57,084 nt of DNA, taken from positions 1-57,084 of the forward strand of contig NZ_JAUOSF010000011.1 of the NCBI RefSeq assembly GCF_030548465.1. Direction: 5' to 3'. The stretch is from Tamlana sp. 2_MG-2023 (GTDB lineage: Bacteria; Bacteroidota; Bacteroidia; Flavobacteriales; Flavobacteriaceae). Made by a program: the position numbers and the translations under genes. Numbering within the stretch: position 1 is the stretch's first letter; each line of letters begins with the position of its first letter. Below the pieces are notes generated by a model. That model was not told the origin of the DNA. It saw only the letters and a program-made list of their open reading frames with translations, and did not search any database. Below, piece by piece: positions 9,780 through 23,700 of this stretch.

Positions 9780-9818
9780 AAAATAATGCCATACTTTTTT
9801 TTGTATGACATTATTTCA
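9780..9818 (-). terminator. Terminator between the 402-residue gene and the small subtilase
   Basis: AAATAATG.CATAC pairs with GTATG.CATTATTT around a run of T, with one mismatched position; on the minus strand a T tract follows the stem. It would end or attenuate transcription coming from 9861-11069. Confidence 0.7.
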
Positions 9819-9860
9819 AAGCTAAGTTTTACCTACCTTTAGGTTATATTCGTTATGCTG

Positions 9861-11069
9861 TTAAGAGAACAATCTCCAATAATATTCTATATAATAATGC
9901 CCATTATGCCCATAAAAATGAGCAGTTCTATAGCTAGAAGTAGTATAGCCCCAGGTTCCATTCTTAGTCCATCTGGCACCATAAGATGGTACGGTACAAC
10001 TAATGGTTTTTGGTGGAAAAATATCATCTTTCCACAATTTGATAAACCATTCAATAACTTTAGCAACAGCGTAACCAATAGCTGCTCCTATTACAGCCCC
10101 TAACGGTCCTAATGCTGATCCTACCGCTCCTCCTACGGCAGTAGCAACCGCCTCTGTAACACTTTTACCAACTTTATCCCAAAGTAATTGTAAAAAATCA
10201 GACAAACCATTAAAATCCTTCTCCGCTAATATAAAAGTCAGGTAGTAGGATTTTGGCCAGTTGCTACCGCCTTCCCTCATACTGAACCAATGCCATTGCT
10301 TATGGGGACTGTACCATTTGGTATCTCCGTCATTAAAGGAATTTCCAACCCTAAATTCAGGAATCTTTTTAGTATCACCAGTTTCATCAACTGAAGTTCC
10401 AGCAAGCGCGATTTCGTCATCTCCATAATATTCCCCTTCTGGATCAAAAATACTAGCCCTACCTGTTTCATCTACACATTTTACCCTACGTATATAAAGC
10501 GCTAACTTGTCTGTAACTGCTTGTGGTTGAAAATCGTCTAACTGGGTATTTTCATCTTCTGAAATCTGACCAATATCACTAAAAAGTCGTCCGCCACCAG
10601 TAATGGCATCAATAGAAGTGATATTATGCGTATTTAAAATTTCACTTTGACCTTCAAGATATTTTTTAATTTCAACGTCAGATAAATTTAAATTCTTAGG
10701 TACTGTCCGTAAACCTAGCAGCTTACGCTCTATCTTTAATGGCTCTAATTTGTTAACAGCAGCTTCAACGTTTTTAACATCAAAGATGTTTATTTTACCC
10801 AAATCACCATATACCCCACTACGAACTTCTTGGGATGCCTTAGCTAGCGGTGTTACCTCCTTTTGAATATTTTTGATTTTAGTCTGATCAAAAGTTTTTA
10901 GTCGTTGTAGCATAATACTTTCAAAACTATCTTTTTCAGCTTTAAAACTAGGGTCGACAGATACTTTCTCTGCAGCTAAAATAGCTGTGTTTGCAACTCT
11001 ATCTGCAATTTTCTTAATCTCGCTATTTGCAAGAGTTACTGTGTCCTTAATAATAGGTTCTAATTTCAT
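9861..11069 (-). CDS. Unrecognised protein with C-terminal glycine-zipper hydrophobic segment
   Basis: 402 residues; I do not recognise a named family. The N-terminal 130 or so residues are charged and probably helical. The middle (about 185-300) looks like a compact beta-rich domain with many Asp, Gly and Trp residues. Residues about 312-347 form a hydrophobic stretch full of small residues (GGAVGSALGPLGAVIGAAIG) followed by an aromatic helix (VIEWFIKLW); such glycine-zipper segments are common in membrane-inserting and pore-forming proteins. The last 50 residues are rich in Tyr, Trp and Gly. No N-terminal signal peptide. It is divergent from the subtilase lipoprotein at 11470 and upstream of the small subtilase, a setting that fits a protease-activated membrane protein. 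That role is inference. Confidence 0.75.
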   Translation of the reverse strand: MKLEPIIKDTVTLANSEIKKIADRVANTAILAAEKVSVDPSFKAEKDSFESIMLQRLKTFDQTKIKNIQKEVTPLAKASQEVRSGVYGDLGKINIFDVKNVEAAVNKLEPLKIERKLLGLRTVPKNLNLSDVEIKKYLEGQSEILNTHNITSIDAITGGGRLFSDIGQISEDENTQLDDFQPQAVTDKLALYIRRVKCVDETGRASIFDPEGEYYGDDEIALAGTSVDETGDTKKIPEFRVGNSFNDGDTKWYSPHKQWHWFSMREGGSNWPKSYYLTFILAEKDFNGLSDFLQLLWDKVGKSVTEAVATAVGGAVGSALGPLGAVIGAAIGYAVAKVIEWFIKLWKDDIFPPKTISCTVPSYGARWTKNGTWGYTTSSYRTAHFYGHNGHYYIEYYWRLFS

Positions 11070-11469
11070 AATTAAAAATTTAAAATGTTAATGTTTAGAA
11101 GGCTTGTGCACGTACTTCTTTGTTTATTAGTTCTATCTAGGAATAAAAGGTTAACATGAAATCAAAAAAAAAGTAAAAAAAGAGTACTTACTCATATTTC
11201 CTGTTTGATCTTTTGGTAAAGTACAAGTGCAATTCTGGAGGGTTTTAGAGCACAGAAATTCGCTCCAGTTAAGTTCATTAAATAAAATTCTTATTAAATA
11301 TTTTAGAAAGGGCTTTCCTCTTTTCCAAAAGAAAATTACTACCTTCACAAATCTATCTATCTGATTTATAAAACAAAAAAAACTCTTATAAAGTAACATC
11401 TAATTAATTATAAATGTTAACCATTTAATTTTATTGAACACTAACCAGTAAATTAAATCTAAAACCATT
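11070..11469. other. Divergent intergenic region in the protease locus
   Basis: 400 bases between two diverging genes; it should contain promoters for both. I see only AT-rich sequence with near matches to TAnnTTTG (for example TAATTTTA before 11470) and no convincing -33/-7 pair. A short frame on the minus strand at 11151-11399 codes for an aromatic-rich peptide without family features and is not counted as a gene. Confidence 0.5.
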
Positions 11470-12876
11470 ATGAGAAAAATATCCTACCTACTTTCACTTT
11501 TAAGTCTAGTAATGTTTCTTTTAGCGCTGACCAACTGCAAGGAGATTAAAGGTTTTTCAAAAAAACCAAACCCTACCGAAGAAGGTAACCTACCTACTAT
11601 TAGGCCAAGCCGTATGTCAATTTCCTCTCCTGAAGGAGGATATAAAGAAATAGTAGTATCAGGAGATAGTGCTACTTTACAACTAATTGCAGACAGCCTT
11701 GGCATACAAAATATCAAAAGATGTTCTTGCGATGATGATATTATGCTTTGGAATATACCAGATACTTTAAATATCGAAAACGCAATAGGTACTGTTAGAA
11801 GAAATTCTCATAGTGGTGTTAAAGGTGATGTAAATATCGAAATCGTATTACCTTCCCGATCAAAAGAAGTCCAACTTATAAAACAAGATGAAATTCGAGC
11901 AACAATCAATCCTAATAACGGCGAATCAGTAATAGTAATTATTGATACAGGATTGGAGATTCAAACTTTAATTGATGAAGGTAATTTCAAATTGCTTCAA
12001 ACTGATAAATATAATAATGCTATTTGTGGTGATAGTATAACTTCCATTAATGGAAGTTATGGTTGGAATTTTATAAATAAAAATACAGATTTAAGTGATT
12101 TTACTCAGCACGGAACATTAGTAACAAAGAATATTCTAAAAAACGTGCCCAATTCGGATAAGGAACAATTTCAAATTCTACCATTAAAAGTTTTTAATAA
12201 CCATGGAAAAGGAAACTACTGGGAAATTGTATGCGCCTTTAGTTATATAAATAAGATTATAGAAATGGAAGAAGCTGTAGGGAACAAGATAGATATTGCT
12301 ATTGTTAATGCTAGTTTTGGAGCCACATTGGCAGAGACATCTTTTAATTTTTCTGAGGATTTTTTAGTCCTTAAGGATTACATAGACTTGTTGAATGAAA
12401 AATCAATTGTTGTGGCCTCTGCTGGAAATGAACGAAGAAATAATGATACCCTTCCACATTTCCCATCTAGTTACAACTCCAGTCTTTCTTTTAATACGGC
12501 TTCCATGCAGCCTTCTAATAATATAGTTTCAGTAGCTGGTTATGAGAAGGATAATTATGGTTCTTTGTTATTAGCGACTACTGAAATAGCTACAGTTGGT
12601 TCAAATTACGGCATAAAAAGTGTTGATTTGGCTGCTCCATGGTCCTATATACTTGAAAGTAAAATACAAACCCAAGGAATTGTAGATGCGGTAAAGTTCC
12701 AAGTTGAAGGTACGTCTTATGGAGCCGGTTATCTTTCTGCTAAACTTTTAAAATTCGGGTTGGAGCACCCTAACCTTAGAGGTCATTCACTTTTACATTC
12801 ATTTCTATATGAATCAAATATTGTTAAAAGACCGAATAATGGTTTACCCGTTATAGATTTCAAGTATATAGAATAA
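11470..12876 (+). CDS. S8-family serine protease, lipoprotein
   Basis: 468 residues. The N-terminus is a lipoprotein signal (hydrophobic run to about residue 22, then LTNC with the cysteine as lipid site), so the enzyme should be anchored in an envelope membrane. Residues about 35-140 look like a pro- or interaction region. The subtilase triad is intact: Asp159 in VIIDTG, His214 in QHGTLV, Ser416 in EGTSYGAG, with Asn320 in ASAGNE. It precedes the CHAT-TPR gene by 115 bases on the same strand with no visible terminator, so co-transcription is likely. Pairing of an envelope subtilase with a CHAT protease hints at a proteolytic cascade (inference). Confidence 0.88.
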   Translation: MRKISYLLSLLSLVMFLLALTNCKEIKGFSKKPNPTEEGNLPTIRPSRMSISSPEGGYKEIVVSGDSATLQLIADSLGIQNIKRCSCDDDIMLWNIPDTLNIENAIGTVRRNSHSGVKGDVNIEIVLPSRSKEVQLIKQDEIRATINPNNGESVIVIIDTGLEIQTLIDEGNFKLLQTDKYNNAICGDSITSINGSYGWNFINKNTDLSDFTQHGTLVTKNILKNVPNSDKEQFQILPLKVFNNHGKGNYWEIVCAFSYINKIIEMEEAVGNKIDIAIVNASFGATLAETSFNFSEDFLVLKDYIDLLNEKSIVVASAGNERRNNDTLPHFPSSYNSSLSFNTASMQPSNNIVSVAGYEKDNYGSLLLATTEIATVGSNYGIKSVDLAAPWSYILESKIQTQGIVDAVKFQVEGTSYGAGYLSAKLLKFGLEHPNLRGHSLLHSFLYESNIVKRPNNGLPVIDFKYIE

Positions 12877-12991
12877 CTCCAAAAACAACTATATTTTACA
12901 GTCATAAGATTGGCAAGCAAGCGGAATTAAACATTCACATTTTCAACTTAACAAGTATGTCTAAAATTGATAATATGCAAATTGTCTTTAA

Positions 12992-15727
12992 ATGAAATTG
13001 AGGTTATTAGTTACTTTTTTAATTGGACTTATAATTCATGAACACGCCTACTCTCAGTGTACCATTCTTGAGGAACTAATAAATTCCAATCTCTCGTTAG
13101 ATGTTAAACAGCAAAAAATCGATTCGCTTGTCGCAAGTTTGGTTCGAAGCGACAACGTAAGTCTGGGTAATTGTTACCATGATTTAGGAAATAAGTGGTA
13201 TTTCCTAAATTGGCTTAAGCATGAAAAACAAGAATCGCTTGATAAAGCAATTTTTTTTACTTTAAAAGCCATTGAAATAAAATCAAATCCACCAATAACA
13301 GATACAATTTCTTTGAAACAGTCAATGTATAATCACGGCTATTTTGAAAACCTAAACGGCAACTCATATGAAGCCACAAAAATCTTTAAAAAAATTATTT
13401 TATTAAATGGCACAGATGAAGTAACTCTTTACGCTTTAAAAGATTTGGGAATGATATATCTAGAAACTGGCGATTTTCATAAGGCTATTGATAGGTTCAA
13501 TGAGATAATTGAAATATGTAAGAATGTCCCTGAACAATGGGCATTCTTATTGAATACTCATATTTTGATGGCAGATACTTACGGAACAATGGATTACCTA
13601 AAATATGAAAATACAATTTATACTCAGCTTCAAAAGGCTGATTCGATTATACGAGATAAAAATCGAGAAAATTCTTTTGAAAAAAATCAAGTACTTCTGT
13701 TAGAGGGTAACCTTTTACTCAGAACTGGAAACTATACGGATGCTATCTCGAAATATGATAAAATAATAGAACGTTCAGAATTGTTTTACCCTGAAGAGTT
13801 GGCTGTCGTTTATAATAATCTTGGATTTTGCCTTTTAAAAAAAAATGACCTTAAAAGAGCGGAAAAAGAACTTCGCAAGTCTATTTCATTAGATCATAAA
13901 TATTCAAATTCCTATGAGAATTTAGGTGATCTGTTAATTAAAAAACAATATTTTAAAGAAGGTATTACATATTATAATAAGGCTATTACTGTATTACTAG
14001 GAAAAAGTGAATTTCAAAAACCTACATTTGAAGATCTAAAATTAGTAGATAATAAGCTATCAATGCTTGATCATTTTGTTGCAAAGGCTAATGGATTAAT
14101 TACGTTCTATAAACAAGAAAATAATAAAAAACATCTAACAGAGGCTCTGAAAACGTTTAAATTAGCAGATAAAATAGTTGACTTCATCCGGCATGAAAGT
14201 AGCGAGTATCAGTCGAAATTATACTGGCGAAAACAAAGTTCCTACTTATATATGCAAGCGGTAAAAGTCTGCCAACTTTTAAACCGTCCCGGAGATGCTT
14301 TTTATTTTATGGAGCGAAATAAAGCACTATTGTTATTAGAAGATATTAGCAATGAGGAAGCAAAGGCAATTGGCCAAATTCCATTAGAAGTAGCCCAAAA
14401 AGAGTTTGATCTAAAGCGTGCTATTTTTTTATCGGAAAATAAACTGGAAGAGCATATCAATCATTTAGGCATTGATTCTCTTGCTGTTCTTAAAAGAACA
14501 ATACGAGAACTTAAGTATACTTATGAAAAGCTTGTAGACTCGTTAAACACAACCTATCCTAACTATACTAAATTTAAAAGGAAAGTGAATGTATTGACAT
14601 TACAACAATTACAATCTAACTATATTTTTGAAAATAAAGTGGCACTTCACTATATTCTAAATGAAGAAGAAGGATACGGCTTATTGACCACCGCCAATAC
14701 TACTGAGTTGTTTCCATTAAAAGACATTCCAAACTTCAATAAAGATATAGAAAACCTAATCACTGCTTTGTCTAATGGCTTTTCAGATGTAGATAATCTC
14801 AACGTGATTTCCAATAAACTATTTAAAACCCTCCTTCCAAAAAATGTATATAATAAAATTAAGGGGAAACAACTAACCATAATACCCGATTATACACTCC
14901 AGCAAATTCCATTCGAAATATTAGTAACCAATGTTGAAGATTTAAAGTATCTCATTGAGGATGTTCAAATATCCTATGCTTATTCATATTCTCTACTCGA
15001 TTATAACAAAAAAGACAAAGTTAAAAATAATGATATGTGGCTTGGTGTTGCACCTGTTACATTTACTAAGCTAAAACTTCCTGAACTTTTTTTTAGTAAA
15101 AGTGAGGTTAACAATATTGCTGAAGTTTACCATGGGGAGACTTTTTTGAATGAAAAAGCCTCTAAAGCCAATTTCATCAAAAATGCCAATAAACATAACG
15201 TACTTCACTTAGCTACCCATGCGGATATTGGAAATGAAAGCAACCCTTGGATAGCTTTTAGTGATTTAAAAATGTATTTAAAGGAAATTTACGCCACAAA
15301 AACACATGTTGACATGGTCGTATTAAGTGCGTGCAATACTTCCTCCGGTGATTTAAAACGTGGCGAAGGAATTATGAGCCTGGCACGAGGGTTCTTTTAC
15401 TCAGGCGCCAAAAGTGTGGTTTCTACCTTATGGTCTGTTGCTGATGAATCAGGAAATACGATCCTTATTAACTTTTATAAAAATCTAAAGCAAGGAGACT
15501 CCAAATCAAAAGCCCTTCAAAAAGCCAAACTAGATTACTTAAAAAATACCCAGGAGGAGGAATTAAAACATCCCTACTATTGGGCTGGTTTTATAGTTTT
15601 GGGCGATAACTCACCTATTTCCGAAAAGCCTAATTCTCCTTGGTTAGCTGTTGGCCTTGTGCTTTTAGGAACAGGAGTTCTAATATTCGGCTACAAACGA
15701 ATTAAAGCGCATCGAGAAGCTGCTTAG
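12992..15727 (+). CDS. CHAT-domain cysteine protease with TPR repeats
   Basis: 911 residues. Order: signal peptide (1-21, ending AYSQ), TPR-type helical repeats from about 45 to 345 (for example YNNLGFCLLKKNDLKRAEKE), a helical linker, and a C-terminal CHAT domain (about 600-875) of the caspase/separase clan. The catalytic pair is visible: His743 in HLATHA and Cys781 in LSACNTSSG, followed by the conserved GEGIMSLARGFFYSGA segment. A single membrane helix (WLAVGLVLLGTGVLIFGY) and a short basic tail close the protein. The signal peptide and tail helix place TPRs and protease outside the cytoplasm, unlike the cytosolic CHAT proteases of some defence systems. The stop overlaps that of the convergent TPR gene by 26 bases. 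Confidence 0.9.
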   Translation: MKLRLLVTFLIGLIIHEHAYSQCTILEELINSNLSLDVKQQKIDSLVASLVRSDNVSLGNCYHDLGNKWYFLNWLKHEKQESLDKAIFFTLKAIEIKSNPPITDTISLKQSMYNHGYFENLNGNSYEATKIFKKIILLNGTDEVTLYALKDLGMIYLETGDFHKAIDRFNEIIEICKNVPEQWAFLLNTHILMADTYGTMDYLKYENTIYTQLQKADSIIRDKNRENSFEKNQVLLLEGNLLLRTGNYTDAISKYDKIIERSELFYPEELAVVYNNLGFCLLKKNDLKRAEKELRKSISLDHKYSNSYENLGDLLIKKQYFKEGITYYNKAITVLLGKSEFQKPTFEDLKLVDNKLSMLDHFVAKANGLITFYKQENNKKHLTEALKTFKLADKIVDFIRHESSEYQSKLYWRKQSSYLYMQAVKVCQLLNRPGDAFYFMERNKALLLLEDISNEEAKAIGQIPLEVAQKEFDLKRAIFLSENKLEEHINHLGIDSLAVLKRTIRELKYTYEKLVDSLNTTYPNYTKFKRKVNVLTLQQLQSNYIFENKVALHYILNEEEGYGLLTTANTTELFPLKDIPNFNKDIENLITALSNGFSDVDNLNVISNKLFKTLLPKNVYNKIKGKQLTIIPDYTLQQIPFEILVTNVEDLKYLIEDVQISYAYSYSLLDYNKKDKVKNNDMWLGVAPVTFTKLKLPELFFSKSEVNNIAEVYHGETFLNEKASKANFIKNANKHNVLHLATHADIGNESNPWIAFSDLKMYLKEIYATKTHVDMVVLSACNTSSGDLKRGEGIMSLARGFFYSGAKSVVSTLWSVADESGNTILINFYKNLKQGDSKSKALQKAKLDYLKNTQEEELKHPYYWAGFIVLGDNSPISEKPNSPWLAVGLVLLGTGVLIFGYKRIKAHREAA

Positions 15728-16424
15728 CTTTTTGTGCGTTATAGGCATTCCTTTCTACAACACTATTTAGTGCCTGCTTAGCCTGTACCATATCATCTAA
15801 TTGCAAATACGCCATGGCTAAATACCAGTACGTTTTATTAGTAAGTGAATCTTGGGTCTCTAAGTGCTTGTTTAATAGAGGCACTGCCTCTTCTGCTCTA
15901 TCCAATTGAATCAAAGCATTGGCTTTGTAAAAGAGATAATAAGGTTCCTTTTCTGAGGCATATAATTCTGTGAAAAGTTGTACCGATTTTTTATACTCAC
16001 CTTTGTTATACTCAGAAAATGCCTGGGTTTTTATATCATTTAATTGATCTCCTCGAATTATTGGGTGTGTAACATTACGGTAAGGCTTAAAGTTTTGGAC
16101 ATACAGATCATGCGATGTCGTATTTTGATAGGTTGTGAAAAAATAAGTTATACCAACTAATAAAGCGATAGAAGCAGCTACAAGCCATTTGGTTGGAAAT
16201 TTACTTATTTCTGTTTTTTTCTCTCTTGCTTCAGATTCAAAATCTGATAAAATCTTCATGAATTTTTCATCTTCCTCAGCTGAAATTGCTCTGTTGACAT
16301 CAGAGTGAAACTCCACTTCATTTCTAAACTCAGGATCACTTTTTAAAAGCGCGTCAAATTCTTGCTGTTCCGTTTTGGCTAGCTTCCCCTGCAGGTATTT
16401 TTGTAACAATGTTTCTTGATTCAT
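15702..16424 (-). CDS. TPR-containing membrane protein, probable anti-sigma factor
   Basis: 240 residues. A soluble N-terminal part (1-78) with zinc-free anti-sigma-like helices (LLQKYLQGKLAKTEQQEFD...) precedes one membrane helix (about 80-98, WLVAASIALLVGITYFF) and an extracytoplasmic half with two or three TPR-like repeats (about 125-235, EYNKGEYKKSVQLFTELY). This arrangement is common for anti-sigma factors coded next to ECF sigma genes in Bacteroidota. The gene starts four bases after the sigma gene stops, so they form one unit. The outer TPRs could sense a partner such as the TPRs of the neighbouring CHAT protein; that link is inference. No catalytic motif seen. Confidence 0.75.
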   Translation of the reverse strand: MNQETLLQKYLQGKLAKTEQQEFDALLKSDPEFRNEVEFHSDVNRAISAEEDEKFMKILSDFESEAREKKTEISKFPTKWLVAASIALLVGITYFFTTYQNTTSHDLYVQNFKPYRNVTHPIIRGDQLNDIKTQAFSEYNKGEYKKSVQLFTELYASEKEPYYLFYKANALIQLDRAEEAVPLLNKHLETQDSLTNKTYWYLAMAYLQLDDMVQAKQALNSVVERNAYNAQKAKQLLDAL

Positions 16425-16428
16425 AATG

Positions 16429-16971
16429 CTATCCGTTACATAGTTCTCTTAACGTTTTCAAACATCGCGATTTTTGAGCTTTTACTACATTTTCATTGCC
16501 GTATCCCCCCTCCTCAACAATTTCTTTAATATTTAGTCCACGATAATAGTACATGGTTAACACCTGTTGACACTTTTCTCCTAACTCCTTAAAGTAATTA
16601 CGCAATAACGACTGTTTTTCAGTCAATGGGGGCTCTCTATCGATTTCTATCTCTTGAATTTCCTCCTCAACCACATGTAATTTGGCTTCGTAAGGTATTT
16701 TTACCTTTTTTCTCTTTAATACGTCGTAAATTTTAAACTTGCAGATACCGAAAAGGTACGTCTTCATACTACTTTTAACATCATCTAACGTTCCTTTTAT
16801 TGCCAATTTTCGAAGTGCTAAAAAAGCCTCTTGATACACGTCTGATAGGTCATCTTCATTCAAATTATACCTTTTCCCAAAGTTCAAAAACTCAGTTCGA
16901 TATTCATTATATATTGCTTTTAATTTAAGTCTATCTTCCGATTGCAGGTCTTGAACTGCATTTTTATCCAT
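16429..16971 (-). CDS. ECF-type RNA polymerase sigma factor
   Basis: About 180 residues from ATG at 16971. Region 2 is seen in YQEAFLALRKLA and the helix SSMKTYLFGICKFKIYDVLK; region 4 in GEKCQQVLTMYYYRGLNIKEI with a closing helix. It should direct RNA polymerase to a small regulon and be held inactive by the downstream TPR membrane protein. Start choice: an in-frame GTG at 17005-17007 would add 12 residues, but the TACCTTTG box at 17018-17025 would put transcription start only a few bases before that GTG, which favours the ATG. The promoter is of the housekeeping type; I see no reason to assume autoregulation. Confidence 0.88.
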   Translation of the reverse strand: MDKNAVQDLQSEDRLKLKAIYNEYRTEFLNFGKRYNLNEDDLSDVYQEAFLALRKLAIKGTLDDVKSSMKTYLFGICKFKIYDVLKRKKVKIPYEAKLHVVEEEIQEIEIDREPPLTEKQSLLRNYFKELGEKCQQVLTMYYYRGLNIKEIVEEGGYGNENVVKAQKSRCLKTLRELCNG

Positions 16972-17017
16972 TTGTGAATCTTTTATAGAGGAAGGTTGTT
17001 TTGCCACCTACTCATTT

Positions 17018-17049
17018 CAAAGGTAATTGTAAAAAAATCAAAATACAAA
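17018..17049 (-). promoter_or_regulatory. Housekeeping promoter of the ECF sigma operon
   Basis: On the minus strand TTTG (17046-17049), 20 bases, then TACCTTTG (17018-17025). This is an exact match to the -33/-7 consensus known for the major sigma factor of Bacteroidota. Confidence 0.7.
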
Positions 17050-17230
17050 CACAATCCATTATGCCTTATTGAACAATTTTTATGCTATAATTAATACTCA
17101 TAACTAACGTTTTATTGTTTTTTTATCACCAAAATCGGCCGTGTGTAAAAAAATGTAATTATTTTTCATCCATGGAAGAGTACCTAAAATGACACATTTA
17201 ACAACCCTTTATTATTTTCAAAGTAATAAG

Positions 17231-20798
<3,568 letters not shown>

Positions 20799-23700
20799 AT
20801 GAAACCAAAAACCTACGCGAGTCTATTACTGGCTCTTGTGGTGCATGTCTGTTTTTCAGCGGAAATTCATGTATCAAAAACAGGAAACGATTCCAATTCA
20901 GGAACAGAAGCATCCCCTTATCGAACCATTGAAAAAGCAGCAAATGTCGCTGTTGCAGGTGATGTCGTAATTATTCATGAAGGAACTTATGAAGAAACAC
21001 TAACCCCAAAAAACTCAGGTACAGCGGGTAACCCCATTACTTTTAGGGGTGCACCTGGTGAAGCTGTCATTATAACGGCTATGCAAGCTGTTAATAATTG
21101 GACTTTGGATAATGGTAATGTTTATAAGGCGACTGTAAACTGGGATTTAGGGCAAGACAACATGTGTTTGCACAACAATCAATTAATGGACTTAGCCCGA
21201 TGGCCCAATAACACACCTCAAAACCTATTCGAAAGAGATTATTTACCCGCCTGTAATACAGGTACAGCAGGTGGAAGTAGATCGGTATTAAACTATGGTA
21301 ACAATAGAAATGGCCATGAAGCCTCGATTCCTTATGCTGGAAAATGGGAAAATGGTGGTACGATTCATTTTTATGGTGGTGCCGGATTCTTGGCCTGGAC
21401 GGATTATATTACAGGTTCTAGTGCAAACCAAATCAATTTTTATCTCAATAAAAATCTAAATTGGATTAATGAAAAGCACCATCCTGGCTATACGGGTCAT
21501 GGTGTAAAACGGGGCGAGTTCTTTTTGCAAGGCATTAAAGAAGCCTTAGATTATAAAAACGAGTGGTTCTATAGCAACAACACGCTGTACGTTCAAATCG
21601 ATGGTGGTGGTGCTCCGACAGACAACACTATCCAATTCAGAAAAAGACAGCAAACCATTAATTTAAATAAAAACTATATTCACGTTGAAAATTTAGCCGT
21701 ATTTGGAGGCGAAATAACACTATCAGGAGACAACAATCGTGTGTATCAGGTGTCTAGTTTCTATGGGAACCACACGCTAAATGTGATTAATAGCTTTGAC
21801 TCCGGAAGACAAAGTGTATTGATGACAGGTAGAAACAACACTGTAGAGCGATGCGAAATAGCTTGGGGCGGTGGAAATGGCGTTTACGACAAAGGCGACA
21901 ATAACAAACTTCTAAATTCTTATGTACATGATTTTAATTATTTAGGAAACTACGATTGTGTATTGAATACCAGAGGTGCTACAGGTGGATCCTATCGCAA
22001 CAATACTTTAACAAGGGCAGGAAAAGATGTCATTCAAGCCTATGTAGATGGCGGCGAGTTTGCGTACAACGACATTAGCTACAGTATGCGAATTGCGGAT
22101 GATGGTGGATTATTATACACTACCAATAGTAGAGCATCAAAATCAAGTATCCACCATAATATTTTTCATGATTCCGATGCTCGTGAAGGTCGATTTAAAG
22201 CAGCAGGTATTTATCTAGATAACCGCTCCAAAAACTGGGACGTACACCACAATGTCGTATATAATACGGAGTGGACAAATGTTCAAATAAACTGGGACGG
22301 AACTAATTTGAACATCTTCAACAATACCTTTGTAAACGGTTCGGCAACCATGGGCGCTTGGTACAATGGTTATAACCAAAGTAACGTTAAGGTTTGGAAT
22401 AATATAACCGAAAAAGAGGCTAGCGACCGTCCGGGTAATCAAGAAGATGAACATACTTGGGAACCAACTGCCGATAAACAAAACAACTTGGTTAGTGCTA
22501 CTTCATTCAATAATATTACCAATAACGATTTCACCTTAAAAGCCAATGCGCAAGCTATTGATTATGGGCGAGTAATAGATCTTAACGGTATTAATTATAC
22601 CGATGGTTACCAAGGAGCCAATCCTGATGTTGGTGCTTACGAATATGGAAACACCCCATGGGTAGCAGGAATATCGTGGAGCGGTTCGGCTTCTGGTACC
22701 TGTTACGGTCTACCTGGAGAAACGTGCAGCAATAGCGCTACAGACTCCGTTTCTTTTACACAAACAGTTGATGCTATGGAACCAGAATTGTCCTTTGAAG
22801 TTCCTGTACGTTATTCTGCAACCGAAACAAGAGATGTATATGCTGTTTTCACCGCTCCAGACGGAACTTGGCTAGGAAATGGCATGGAAACTGTTCCAGC
22901 AGGATCAGGCAGTGTAGCTATATCTATTGATTTGCCCTCGTTACCAGAATTAGGGGAAGATTATAAAATTTCCATAGCAATTAGACCTACAGGAAGTAGT
23001 AACTGGGTAGATAATTTAGATGAAGCAGTAATTTTTACCGATATTTTAGAAGCAGTAATTACAGATGATTACGTAGAGTTTGTGAATTTACCAAGTGAAT
23101 TTGTGCAAACTACAAGTATAGAAGTAGAAGTTGCCTACAAAGCGGTAGCTCCTAGAGATGTCTCTGTAGTACTTACTCAACCAAATGGAGCTTGGCTGGC
23201 AAACGGTAAAGTAACTGTTGAAGCAGGAACTGGAACCGTAGCCATTACAATTCCTTTAAACGCCTTACCGGCATTAGGAGAAGATTACAAATTAGATGCA
23301 ACCATCAGAACAGTTGGTGGTGGATATGCCGATAATACGCACAATCAGTACCAATTGGTTGATATCGTAGAAGCATTGTTAGAAGATGCTCCTCAAGGGT
23401 TGACAATCGAAGCAGAATTATTTTTAGAAACAGGAGGAACTTACGTTGATGATTTAGGAACAGGAGTAAATAAAGGTGAATTTGGAATCAACTATGTAAA
23501 TAATGAAGATTGGGCAAAATATACTTTTAATGTTACTGAAGGAGGAACTTATGAGCTTACTTATTTAATATCTTCACCATCTGATAATGCTGAAATTACT
23601 ATTTTAATAGATGGTGTTGCCGTTTCTGTAGATGCCGTTGAAAATAATGGTGCATGGGATACTTATCAGGAGCTAATTGCTCAAAATGAGATAAACCTGA

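Noticed and set aside
11151-11399. 82-codon minus-strand frame in the protease locus
   Set aside because: Aromatic-rich, no family traits, and it fills a divergent promoter region.
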